From positions 1 through 64,000 of the forward strand of contig NZ_QEYO01000017.1 of NCBI RefSeq assembly GCF_023718305.1: a stretch of DNA of 64,000 nucleotides, in the 5' to 3' direction. How positions within the stretch are numbered: the first letter of the stretch is position 1; each line of letters begins with the position of its first letter. Made by a program: the position numbers and the translations under genes. The stretch is from Gramella sp. AN32 (GTDB taxonomy: Bacteria; Bacteroidota; Bacteroidia; Flavobacteriales; Flavobacteriaceae). The notes beneath the pieces were generated by a model, which worked only from the letters and a program-made list of their open reading frames with translations, made no database searches and was not told the origin of the DNA. Positions 10,050 to 18,152 of this stretch are shown here, in pieces.

Positions 10050-10102
10050 AAGTTTGTGCAAATGTTATTCAGAAGATGTTCAAACAGGCATTTGGAATAT
10101 TG

Positions 10103-10110
10103 TAAATTTG
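10103..10110 (+). promoter_or_regulatory. Putative -7 box of the exbB-exbD operon
   Basis: TAAATTTG matches TAnnTTTG, about 54 bases before the exbB start. The -33 element is not clear. Confidence 0.42.
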
Positions 10111-10163
10111 ATTTACAATTAAAATCAACTTAGCACGTTACATTAACAAACCTAATCAAACAT

Positions 10164-10865
10164 ATGCTATACTTTTTACAGCAGGACGGCCTGGCCGATG
10201 CTGCAATCCAATCTGAACCTATAGTAGAGGAAAAAACAATTTCTCTTTGGGATTTAATGTTTAGTGGTGGTCTTGGTGGGACCATAATTATTGTGATACT
10301 TCTTATCCTGCTATTTATAGCCCTGTATATTTATTTTGAAAGACTTTTTGCGGTGAAAGCTGCGAGTAAAGTGGATAAAAATTTTATGCTTCAAATTAAA
10401 GACAGCGTACTAAATGGAAATATGGAATCTGCAAAGATACGATGCGCACAAAGTGATTCTCCGGTTGCCCGTTTAACCGAAAAGGGTATTTCAAGAATTG
10501 GGAGTCCGCTGGAAGATATCAACACAGCCATAGAAAATGCCGGTAGACTGGAAGTATATAAACTGGAAAAGAACGTAAGTATTCTGGCCACGATTGCCGG
10601 TGCTGCACCCATGATAGGTTTCCTTGGAACTGTAATTGGTATGGTGCTTGCTTTTCATGAGTTGGCGACAAGTAGCGGCCAGGCCCAAATGGGAGCTTTG
10701 GCTGAAGGAATTTACACGGCGATGACCACTACTGTTGCAGGTTTGATCGTTGGTATTATTGCTTATATTGGATACAATCATATTGTGGTAAAGACTGATA
10801 AAGTGATACATCAGATGGAAGCCACTGCGGTTGATTTCCTTGACCTGTTAAACGAGCCTGCTTAA
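10164..10865 (+). CDS. exbB: MotA/TolQ/ExbB proton channel family protein
   Basis: This is the inner-membrane proton channel subunit that, with ExbD, uses proton-motive force to energise TonB- or Tol-type envelope processes. It has 233 aa and three membrane segments: about residues 36-57 (IIIVILLILLFIALYIYF), a Gly/Ala-rich one near 145-170 (GAAPMIGFLGTVIGMV) and one near 190-210. The TVAGLIVGI and LGTVIGM motifs are typical. It heads an operon with exbD, a TonB-like gene and folC. ExbB and TolQ cannot be told apart by sequence alone; the neighbouring TonB-like protein favours ExbB. Confidence 0.9.
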   Translation: MLYFLQQDGLADAAIQSEPIVEEKTISLWDLMFSGGLGGTIIIVILLILLFIALYIYFERLFAVKAASKVDKNFMLQIKDSVLNGNMESAKIRCAQSDSPVARLTEKGISRIGSPLEDINTAIENAGRLEVYKLEKNVSILATIAGAAPMIGFLGTVIGMVLAFHELATSSGQAQMGALAEGIYTAMTTTVAGLIVGIIAYIGYNHIVVKTDKVIHQMEATAVDFLDLLNEPA

Positions 10866-10866
10866 T

Positions 10867-11259
10867 ATGAATTTAAGAGGAAGAAATAAAGTAAGTCCGG
10901 AATTCAGTATGAGTTCGATGACAGATGTGGTTTTCCTTCTGCTTATCTTTTTCATGCTTACTTCTCCGGCAATTACTCCTGAAGCTTTGGATCTTATCCT
11001 TCCAAAGGCAAAAGGAAAAACGACCAATAAGCAAACTTTATCGGTGAGTATCACCAAGGATCTTCAAATGTATATAAACAGTGAGCGCATAAGTAACAGC
11101 GCACTGGAAGGAGAATTGAAGACCCGTTTGACAGGAGAGGAAGATCCAACGATTATCCTTCGAGTTGAAGAAGGTGTGCCTATTGAAAAAGCCGTTACCG
11201 TAATGGATATTGCGAATAGAAATAGTTATAAAATAGTATTGGCGGTGAAACCCGAATAA
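10867..11259 (+). CDS. exbD: ExbD/TolR biopolymer transport protein
   Basis: This is a 130-aa partner of ExbB: a short cytoplasmic N-terminus, a single membrane segment (about residues 21-33) and a periplasmic domain. The proton-carrying Asp of the family is visible as D20 in SSMTDVVFLLLIFFML. The start lies one base after the exbB stop, so translation is probably coupled. With the next gene it forms a complete ExbB-ExbD-TonB-like energy-transducing set. Confidence 0.92.
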   Translation: MNLRGRNKVSPEFSMSSMTDVVFLLLIFFMLTSPAITPEALDLILPKAKGKTTNKQTLSVSITKDLQMYINSERISNSALEGELKTRLTGEEDPTIILRVEEGVPIEKAVTVMDIANRNSYKIVLAVKPE

Positions 11260-11261
11260 AA

Positions 11262-12080
11262 ATGGCAATTTTCGAAACAAAACATGAAAAGAAGTCTTTT
11301 ACCATTACCGTGGTGATCTATACGGTATTGATCCTTCTTTTGATATTTTTCGGATTGACCTATTTAGATCCGCCACCAGAAAGTGGAATTGCTATTAATT
11401 TTGGTACTTCTGAAGTGGGTTCCGGTGATGTTCAACCCAAAGAACCGGTAAGATCTTCTCCTAAAAAAGTGGCTGCAACCCCGGTTAAATCTGAACCCGT
11501 TATTGAGAAAGAAGTAGTAACTCAGGAGGCGGAGGAAGCTCCGGTCATCGAAAAAAAGAAAAAACCAACACCTGTTGAAACCAAACAGCCCGAACCAAAA
11601 AAAACTCCGGAACCGGTAAAGAAACCTGAACCAAAACCCGATAAATCTACCAATGATGCTTTAAGTAGTATCCTAAACGGACCTGAAAGATCCGGAACTG
11701 CCAATGGCGGTGAAGGAAATGATACTCAGGCGGGAGATAAAGGTAGCCCGGATGGAGATCCCAATGCCAGTTCATATTACGGACAGGGTGCTGGCCTGGA
11801 CGGTGACGGTAATTATAGGCTTGGTGGAAGGTCTGCTCTGAATAAAGCCAAGATCCCGCAGGATTGTAATGAATCTGGGATCGTGGTGGTGAAAATTGAA
11901 GTAGATCAGCAGGGAAGAGTGGTTAATGCAACCCCCGGAATGAAAGGAACTACCAATAATTCTGCCTGTTTAACAGATCCCGCAAAAAGAGCTGCTTTGG
12001 CAACGCGATTTAATTCAGATTCCAATGCACCTTCCAGGCAGGTAGGAACCATTATCTATAACTTTAAACTCAGCGAGTAA
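11262..12080 (+). CDS. TonB-like energy transducer
   Basis: The 272-aa protein has the TonB layout: a short cytoplasmic N-terminus, one membrane anchor (about residues 13-33), then a long Pro/Glu/Lys-rich periplasmic linker (about 50-125). A Gly/Asn/Asp-rich segment follows, then a C-terminal domain (about 195-272) that resembles TonB C-terminal folds (SGIVVVKIEVDQQGRVV). It follows exbD within 3 bases. It probably couples the ExbBD motor to an outer-membrane receptor. The C-terminal domain is divergent, so the exact partner is unknown. Confidence 0.8.
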   Translation: MAIFETKHEKKSFTITVVIYTVLILLLIFFGLTYLDPPPESGIAINFGTSEVGSGDVQPKEPVRSSPKKVAATPVKSEPVIEKEVVTQEAEEAPVIEKKKKPTPVETKQPEPKKTPEPVKKPEPKPDKSTNDALSSILNGPERSGTANGGEGNDTQAGDKGSPDGDPNASSYYGQGAGLDGDGNYRLGGRSALNKAKIPQDCNESGIVVVKIEVDQQGRVVNATPGMKGTTNNSACLTDPAKRAALATRFNSDSNAPSRQVGTIIYNFKLSE

Positions 12081-13301
12081 TTGAAAAATTATTCTAAAAC
12101 TGTTGAGTGGATGTTTCAGCAGTTGCCTATGTATCAACGCGTGGGTGCTTCGGCTTACAAAAAAGACCTTTCCAATACGCTTAAATTAGCTGCACATCTC
12201 CAAAATCCTCATAAAAATTTTAAAACGATTCATGTAGCAGGCACGAACGGAAAGGGTTCAGTGAGCCACATGCTGGCTTCAGTGTTACAGGAAGCCGGAT
12301 ACAAGACGGGATTATATACTTCCCCGCATTTAAAAGATTTTAGAGAGCGTATCCGGATAAATGGAAAGATGATTTCTGAAGATCATGTTGTTGAATTTAT
12401 TCAGAATAATGAATCCTTCCTGAAAAACAATCAGCTAAGTTTTTTTGAAATGACCGTGGGCATGGCCTTTTGGTATTTTGATTTAGCTGAAGTTGATATT
12501 GCGGTTATTGAAGTAGGTTTAGGCGGAAGGCTTGACTCCACCAATATCATCACCCCTGAAGTTTCTATAATCACCAATATAGGGATGGATCATACAGCTC
12601 AATTAGGAAATACACTGGCGGAAATTGCCGGAGAAAAGGCAGGCATCATCAAGAAGTCTACGCCCGTAATCATTGGAAAAAAGCAATTGGAAACCACAAA
12701 GGTATTCAAAAGGATAGCTTCGGAAAAAGCAGCGAAAATTATCTTTGCTGAAGATATGGAGCCTCCAGGATTAGGTTCAGATTTAAAAGGAGCATATCAA
12801 AAAGAAAATATAGCGACAGTTTTAGCTGCAATTTCAGAATTAAATAAATTAGGTTGGAATATTTCCGCTGAAAGCATTCAGAGTGGAATTTCAAAGGTTA
12901 AAGATAATACCGGCCTTAGAGGCCGTTGGGAGATTTTACAGGAAAAACCTCTTGTAATTTGTGATACGGCGCATAATGCTGATGGTCTAAAAATTACCAT
13001 GAAGCAGTTGATTGATTTGAATAAGGAAACTATTCATTTTGTTATTGGGGTTGTGAATGATAAGAACCTGGAGGAGATTTTTCCCATTTTACCGAAAAAA
13101 GCCATCTATTATGTTTCAAAACCAGAGGTTCCAAGAGGATTGGATGCAGGAATTTTAAGCCAGAGAATGTTGAAATTTGGTTTTGAGGTAGAAGCATTTA
13201 ATTCGTTATCAAATGCTTATCAAACTGCACTCAAAAGGGCTTCGGAAAGCGATGTTATCTATGTTGGGGGCAGTACTTTTACGGTAGCAGAAATAATTTA
13301 A
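12081..13301 (+). CDS. folC: Bifunctional folylpolyglutamate/dihydrofolate synthase
   Basis: FolC adds L-glutamate to dihydropteroate and to folates, using ATP. The Mur-ligase-type P-loop is HVAGTNGKGSV (about residues 51-61). The central motif EVGLGGRLDSTN and the downstream DTAHN motif (ICDTAHNADGL) are intact, and the length of 406 aa is normal. The frame opens with TTG right after the TonB-like stop (TAATTG). The next in-frame ATG would remove the family-conserved VEWMF start, so a TTG start with translational coupling is the best reading. It is the last gene of the exbB operon, just before a tRNA. Confidence 0.93.
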   Translation: MKNYSKTVEWMFQQLPMYQRVGASAYKKDLSNTLKLAAHLQNPHKNFKTIHVAGTNGKGSVSHMLASVLQEAGYKTGLYTSPHLKDFRERIRINGKMISEDHVVEFIQNNESFLKNNQLSFFEMTVGMAFWYFDLAEVDIAVIEVGLGGRLDSTNIITPEVSIITNIGMDHTAQLGNTLAEIAGEKAGIIKKSTPVIIGKKQLETTKVFKRIASEKAAKIIFAEDMEPPGLGSDLKGAYQKENIATVLAAISELNKLGWNISAESIQSGISKVKDNTGLRGRWEILQEKPLVICDTAHNADGLKITMKQLIDLNKETIHFVIGVVNDKNLEEIFPILPKKAIYYVSKPEVPRGLDAGILSQRMLKFGFEVEAFNSLSNAYQTALKRASESDVIYVGGSTFTVAEII

Positions 13302-13317
13302 TTTTTCCTGAAATTCC

Positions 13318-13348
13318 TTTGTGCAATTCAAAATCTAGTCTATATTTG
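13318..13348 (+). promoter_or_regulatory. Promoter of tRNA-Val(TAC)
   Basis: TTTG (13318-13321), a 19-base spacer and TATATTTG (13341-13348) make a near-perfect Bacteroidota promoter. Transcription would start about 30 bases before the mature tRNA. Confidence 0.75.
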
Positions 13349-13385
13349 CACCTGCTTGTCGCAAAGGCAGGTCTGCAATCATGTA

Positions 13386-13460
13386 GGGCAATTAGCTCAG
13401 TTGGTTCAGAGCACCTCGTTTACACCGAGGGGGTCGGGGGTTCGAATCCCTCATTGCCCA
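13386..13460 (+). tRNA. tRNA-Val (anticodon TAC)
   Basis: This is a 75-base cloverleaf. The acceptor stem GGGCAAT pairs with ATTGCCC, with discriminator A at 13460. The anticodon stem CCTCG/CGAGG encloses the loop TTTACAC, giving anticodon TAC at 13421-13423 (valine). The T-loop GGTTCGAATCC is standard. CCA is not encoded. It has its own promoter and a strong terminator. Confidence 0.96.
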
Positions 13461-13462
13461 CA

Positions 13463-13493
13463 AAAAAGGCTTCCTAAATGGAAGCCTTTTTTA
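13463..13493 (+). terminator. tRNA-Val(TAC) terminator
   Basis: The stem AAAAAGGCTTCC / GGAAGCCTTTTT with a 5-base loop and T run starts a few bases after the tRNA. Confidence 0.88.
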
Positions 13494-13526
13494 TTTTGAA
13501 AACTTTACTCTTTAATCTATAAAATT

Positions 13527-13684
13527 CCCCGACGGCTCAGCCTCGGGGTTTCCTCTTCACCTCTCCTTCGGGAGAGGTCAGAACTGCTTTTTCGCAGTTC
13601 TGGGTGAGGGGAAATACAAAATTTCGGTTTGACCCGGAGGCCAAAATGAAACCGGCAAAATACCCCTACGGCTTGCCTCGGGGG
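13527..13684. repeat. REP-like cluster of hairpins
   Basis: This intergenic stretch is a set of nested palindromes. A hairpin CCCCGA..GGC..GCC..TCGGGG lies at 13527-13548. A long stem at 13549-13561 pairs, with G-U pairs, with 13602-13614. It encloses two perfect hairpins: CTCTCC-TTCG-GGAGAG (13561-13576) and CAGAACTGC/GCAGTTCTG (13579-13602). Together they form a three-way-junction shape. A second copy of the first hairpin type lies at 13663-13684. The whole is GC-richer than its surroundings. It looks like a dispersed palindromic repeat of the REP kind, not a gene; copies elsewhere in the genome cannot be checked here. The short minus-strand frame across it is not coding. Confidence 0.7.
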
Positions 13685-13725
13685 GATAGTCGGTTTCAAG
13701 AAATTTTTTATTAAGTACGGAAAAC

Positions 13726-14337
13726 TTATATTTTCAAAAGTTTGGTGGTCATTGTAAAATTCACAAGTTCACCTACAGTATTTAGATCCAGTTTTTTCTT
13801 AATATTTTTTTTGTGTTGCTCTACGGTTCCGACTGAAATAGTAAGAATTTCTGCAATTTCACGGCTCATTTTACCCGTAGCTAACACCACCAGTATTTCT
13901 TTTTCTCTTTTTGTCAATAGGTCCAGTTTTGGATTTTCATTCAATGTTTCTTCCAGAAAAATTGAATCTTTCTTTGAATTAAGTATGGCAAGATCTATTG
14001 TAGCCTTTAGTTGTTGATTATTGTAAGGCTTGAGTATATAAGCAAATGGTAAGGTCTTCTGTGCTCTTTTAATTATTTCTGAATCAGAATAGGCGGTAAG
14101 GTAAACAACAGGAACAATTTTAAATTTTGCTAATTCTGAAATGATTTCAATTCCGTCTTTCTCATCGTTAAGATTAATATCTGCTATGATGATATCATAA
14201 TCGTTCTCAGTAAAAAGGCGTATGGCATTTTTATAATTCTTAGCTGAATCAATATTTGCATAATTATTTTTTGATAATTGAGTTTCTAAGTCTTTGGTAA
14301 TTATAAACTCATCTTCAATCAATAAAATATTTAACAT
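13726..14337 (-). CDS. LuxR/NarL-type response regulator
   Basis: This is a 203-aa two-component regulator. The receiver domain (residues 1-120) has acidic pocket residues E8-D9, phospho-acceptor D53, T81 and K103. The C-terminal LuxR-type helix-turn-helix (about 138-195) contains LTKREKEILVVLATGKMSREIAEIL and the recognition helix VGTVEQHKKNIKKKL. It lies 35 bases downstream of the sensor kinase on the same strand, so it is most likely its cognate partner. The regulated genes are unknown. Confidence 0.93.
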   Translation of the reverse strand: MLNILLIEDEFIITKDLETQLSKNNYANIDSAKNYKNAIRLFTENDYDIIIADINLNDEKDGIEIISELAKFKIVPVVYLTAYSDSEIIKRAQKTLPFAYILKPYNNQQLKATIDLAILNSKKDSIFLEETLNENPKLDLLTKREKEILVVLATGKMSREIAEILTISVGTVEQHKKNIKKKLDLNTVGELVNFTMTTKLLKI

Positions 14338-14372
14338 TTATAGGTAGATATTTAGGTCTAGCAATATAGCCC

Positions 14373-17303
14373 TTAAATAGGAATTCTAATAATATTTTCA
14401 GTGCCATCAAATGAATTTACCAGTATATTCCCATCAAGTTGTTCGACCATTTCCCTTACCAATTCAACTCCCAGGGTATTATTTTTAGTGATATCATCCT
14501 GTTGATACCCCTTTCCATTATCCTTTATAATTAAAATTAAGTAGTTCCCTTCCACAGTTGAGCATATAAGTAGCTCATTAGTTTCCGAAGTTTTTTCGAA
14601 TGCATATTTTGTGGTATTGGTTATCAATTCATTCAATATTAAACCGATCATGGTTGCATTAAAATTTAATGCGGACAGGTTAGAATTCAAACGAAATACC
14701 GTCTTGAATTTTAAATTTTCGTCATCAGAAAGGGACTCAATTATAACTTCACTAATATGTCTTATAAAGTGGTCAATTTCTAAAATTCCATTGTCATGGG
14801 GAGTTTTGTTTTCTATTTGCGAAATTGTTAGAATACGATTTTTAGCTACCCTCAAGGCGCTACTGGATTGCTCCTCCTCCATGTTGTTAGCCTGGATATT
14901 TAATAAACTTGAAATGATTTGAAGATTATTTTTTACGCGGTGAGTGAGTTCACGCATTAAAAATTCAATATTATTTCGCTGTTTTTCAACATCACTATAG
15001 GCCTTTTCCAAATCCTTATTCTTTTGTTTGATCTCTTTGGTCCTGGTATTCACTTGCATTTCAAGTTTAAGGTTGTCTTTTTTAATTTTTCTTGTTTTAT
15101 AAAGATAAAAGACTCGAGTTGCCAATAAAAAAAGAAGTACAAGTAAGATTTTAAACCATAGGGTATTATACCAGGGCGGGACGATTTTGATAAATATCGT
15201 ATCAATATTTTCATTCCATTTTCCTTCATCGTTGCTGGATTTTACTTTGAAAGTGTAATTACCGGGATTTAAATTAGTATAAGTAGTGCTCCTATTCTTT
15301 GTTGCGGGTCTCCAATTCGCATCGAATCCTTCCATTTTATAGGTGTAAAAGGATTTTTCCGGATTTAAGTAACTAATCCCCGTGAAATTTAAGGTGATTA
15401 CATTTTCATCACTTCTAAATTCTAAGGTATCGGTATAAACAGCATTTATATCTATTGGCTTATTAAACAATTCAATAGATTCAATATGTGTTCTTGGTAT
15501 ATAAGGATTTTCAATTATCTCTTCAGGTTTAAAAATATTAATTCCTGAAATTCCTCCAAAATAAAAATTACCAAACTCATCCTGATATCCTGCCTTACCA
15601 TTGAATTCATTATTTTGAAGTCCGTCACTACTTGTAAAATTTTTAAAAGTATTATTTTTTATATCCAATTCAGAAATTCCATAATTAGTGCTTACCCAAA
15701 TATTATCATCTGGAGCAATTAATATCGAGTAGATAAAATCGTTTGGAAGTCCTTTTTGTTTGAAAAAATGTTCGCTTTCATGAGTTTTTGCATTAAGTTT
15801 TGTAAGTCCTGAATTGGTTCCTAACCATATATTACCTTTTCGATCCTCTTTGATAGCAAATATTCGGTTGCCTGAAAGTGGTCCATTTTCACTATCCTTT
15901 GAGAAAAATCTTTTAATTTCACTTTCCTTATTTACTTTATATACTCCTTCCTCGGTTCCCAGCCAGATGCTACCTTCGCTATCAATTAAAGAAGTCCTGG
16001 CTCTATTGATTCGTTTTTCGTCAATTAGAATTTCGTTGAACTCTTCCTTTTTTATGTTATATTCATAAATCCCACCGGTCCAGGTGCAAACCCATAGTTT
16101 CTCTTTTGAAACCGGAATAATATTTATTACATCATTATCCTTTAAATTCCCACTACTTATTTTTTTGAAACTATCTGTTTCAGAGTTATATTTCAATAGG
16201 CCAGTAGTAAAACCTCCACTCCAAATTTGACCATTTAGGTCTTTGGCAACAGTGTATATCAAGGCATTATAGGGAATGTTATATAATTTGAAATTGTCAT
16301 TCTTATGAAAATATTTTACAATTCCCCATTTACTTCCAATCCATAAAGTTGAGTCTCTGCCTTTTAAGAATTGGAATGAGCTTATATTTTCTTTATTAGG
16401 ATACTCGTCTAATTTTATTTTTATGGTATTAAATTTCTTTTGATAGCTATTATAATGTATCAAGCCGTCTCCTTCAGTACCTAACCATATATTCCCTTTA
16501 TCATCCCCAATAATGTTGTTAATGTCAAAAGTTTTTAGTGTCCTATTGAATTGATTGGTAAAAACTACTGAAGTAAATTTTTCGGTTTTAAAATTGAATT
16601 TATAAAGCCCGATCTCTGTTCCTAGCATTAAAGTTTCAGGATTGAACATGTAAAAACATTTAACTGAAGCTGTTTCAAAAATAAGATCTGGTTTTTTATC
16701 CTTGTGAAGTTGAAATAATCCAGATTTTGTGCCCGCCATAATTAGGTCATTAGCTTCAAACAAATAAATATCTTCGGCCTCTTCAAGAATTTTTGTTTCT
16801 TCAATTTTATTATTATTTAAATTAAATTTCAAAATCCCCTGGGATGTGGTGCCAAACCAAACTTCATTATCTGATATAGGTAAAACACTGGTAACAGCAA
16901 TATCCCTGTTATTTTTGGGTAAAGCTATTACGGTATAAGTTTTTTTTGCTCTTTCATATTTGACTATATAATTTTTCAAAGCAAACAATAATGTACTATC
17001 ATCCAAAAAAAAGACGTCATAGCCTGTATTGAGGTTTGTATTTATTTTTTTTGAGTCAAGGTTAAAATACTCCATTTTTGAAGGTTCAAAACCAACAATA
17101 CCTTTAGAGTTTGTTGCTATCCAAAGTGTATCGTTGGTGTAGAGTAGACCACGAATATGATCATCGGGAATAGAAGAATTATCTTCTGGATCATGGAGAA
17201 GTGCCTTAAATTCATAACTATTGAATTTATGAAGACCATCCTCAGTACCTGCCCATAAAAACCCCTCGTTATCTATAGCCAGATCCTTTACATTTAATTG
17301 CAA
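14373..17303 (-). CDS. Sensor histidine kinase with Reg_prop/Y_Y_Y periplasmic sensor
   Basis: This large membrane sensor is paired with the following response regulator. The N-terminal ~590 residues are repeated WIGT/WLGTxxGL blades, the two-component-regulator propeller. They are followed by a Y_Y_Y domain (about 620-690), one membrane helix (about 705-725), a coiled coil, and a HisKA_2-type kinase core with phospho-acceptor H788 (LTHRVKNNLQIISSLL), N-box N891 and DNGKG near 928. The architecture suggests sensing of a periplasmic ligand, often a glycan product in this phylum. The coordinates use a TTG at 17303, but the same frame continues upstream through a good signal peptide (SFLILFFSFSTIGQT) to a stop at 17466-17468. 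It meets no ATG, GTG or TTG on the way, so the true start is unresolved (see findings). Confidence 0.88.
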   Translation of the reverse strand: MQLNVKDLAIDNEGFLWAGTEDGLHKFNSYEFKALLHDPEDNSSIPDDHIRGLLYTNDTLWIATNSKGIVGFEPSKMEYFNLDSKKINTNLNTGYDVFFLDDSTLLFALKNYIVKYERAKKTYTVIALPKNNRDIAVTSVLPISDNEVWFGTTSQGILKFNLNNNKIEETKILEEAEDIYLFEANDLIMAGTKSGLFQLHKDKKPDLIFETASVKCFYMFNPETLMLGTEIGLYKFNFKTEKFTSVVFTNQFNRTLKTFDINNIIGDDKGNIWLGTEGDGLIHYNSYQKKFNTIKIKLDEYPNKENISSFQFLKGRDSTLWIGSKWGIVKYFHKNDNFKLYNIPYNALIYTVAKDLNGQIWSGGFTTGLLKYNSETDSFKKISSGNLKDNDVINIIPVSKEKLWVCTWTGGIYEYNIKKEEFNEILIDEKRINRARTSLIDSEGSIWLGTEEGVYKVNKESEIKRFFSKDSENGPLSGNRIFAIKEDRKGNIWLGTNSGLTKLNAKTHESEHFFKQKGLPNDFIYSILIAPDDNIWVSTNYGISELDIKNNTFKNFTSSDGLQNNEFNGKAGYQDEFGNFYFGGISGINIFKPEEIIENPYIPRTHIESIELFNKPIDINAVYTDTLEFRSDENVITLNFTGISYLNPEKSFYTYKMEGFDANWRPATKNRSTTYTNLNPGNYTFKVKSSNDEGKWNENIDTIFIKIVPPWYNTLWFKILLVLLFLLATRVFYLYKTRKIKKDNLKLEMQVNTRTKEIKQKNKDLEKAYSDVEKQRNNIEFLMRELTHRVKNNLQIISSLLNIQANNMEEEQSSSALRVAKNRILTISQIENKTPHDNGILEIDHFIRHISEVIIESLSDDENLKFKTVFRLNSNLSALNFNATMIGLILNELITNTTKYAFEKTSETNELLICSTVEGNYLILIIKDNGKGYQQDDITKNNTLGVELVREMVEQLDGNILVNSFDGTENIIRIPI

Positions 17304-17668
17304 TAATCCCTGATCCTGTCCAATATAATTAGCATAAAGTGTGTCTTGCTCAAAAACAGTTTGCCCAATTGTGGAGAAGCTAAAAAATAGAATTAAAAAA
17401 CTGAGGAGAAACTTAGGCTTAGAAAAAAGATCATTTTGCGGTTTGATGAATACTAATATTGAAAATTACCAAAATTATTCTTGTTAAATATACCTAGTTA
17501 TGGGTATTGGCGAAGAGTGTAAATTAAGATATTTTTAACAATACTTAAATATGTAATAGTAAAACAGAACCAAAGGGTATAATAGGATTATCTAAAATCA
17601 GCAAAAAATTACTTTTAATTTATTTCGCTTTTATTCCCATAATCAATTATTCCATTTAACTAAAAATC

Positions 17669-17929
17669 ATGAAAAGATTACCTGCACTACTTTTACTAAT
17701 CATTTTTATGGGATGTTCTAAAGACGATCCTTCTGATTCTATTATTGGAGGAGAAAATTAATATCATCAAAACGAGGAAGTGGTCGAAAATGTAGTCGTA
17801 CTGCTGGAAGAAAACTCTACTCTTCTATGTTCTGAAACTGATTTATTGAATGGTATTTATATTATTAAAATTAAAATGCTGTTCTTCTTTCTATCAAAAT
17901 GGTATGGAATTGTATAGGCTGTAACTACC
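17669..17929 (+). pseudogene. Decayed small lipoprotein gene (remnant)
   Basis: An ATG at 17669 opens a typical lipoprotein signal peptide: MKR, then a hydrophobic run, then the lipobox FMGC followed by SKDD. It stops after 30 codons (TAA at 17759-17761). The same frame then continues for about 55 codons with protein-like, acid-rich sequence (EEVVENVVVLLEEN) to a TAG near 17929. I read this as a lipoprotein gene broken by a nonsense change, and probably by later frameshifts. A genuine 30-aa lipopeptide is a less likely alternative. The rest of the 17304-18058 gap is AT-rich with no other recognisable feature apart from the tRNA promoter. Confidence 0.4.
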
Positions 17930-18016
17930 GTTGCTAACACATTGGGATATTAGGCGCTAGAATTTAAAGGTAGTCATTTAATATTTTTTTCGAATTCAAA
18001 TTAGCCGGTGAAGATG

Positions 18017-18047
18017 TTGCTTTACTCCTCCTGTAGCCTTAAATTTG
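18017..18047 (+). promoter_or_regulatory. Promoter of tRNA-Val(GAC)
   Basis: TTG (18017-18019), a 20-base spacer and TAAATTTG (18040-18047) match the Bacteroidota promoter consensus. The -7 box ends 11 bases before the tRNA. Confidence 0.68.
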
Positions 18048-18058
18048 AATTTGGTTTT

Positions 18059-18133
18059 GGGTGATTAGCTCAGTTGGTTCAGAGCACTACCTTGACAGGG
18101 TAGGGGTCACTGGTTCGAATCCAGTATCACTCA
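18059..18133 (+). tRNA. tRNA-Val (anticodon GAC)
   Basis: This is a 75-base cloverleaf. The acceptor GGGTGAT pairs with ATCACTC (one G-U), and the discriminator is A. The anticodon stem CTACC/GGTAG encloses TTGACAG, giving anticodon GAC at 18094-18096 (valine codons GUC/GUU). CCA is not encoded. It is the second valine tRNA of the window. It shares a long identical D-arm segment with tRNA-Val(TAC) 4.7 kb upstream. Confidence 0.95.
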
Positions 18134-18152
18134 CAATTTAGAATAAGTTAGG

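Noticed and set aside
13517..13699. A 60-codon minus-strand open frame across the hairpin cluster
   Set aside because: Its sequence is explained by GC-rich palindromes, with no family-like features.
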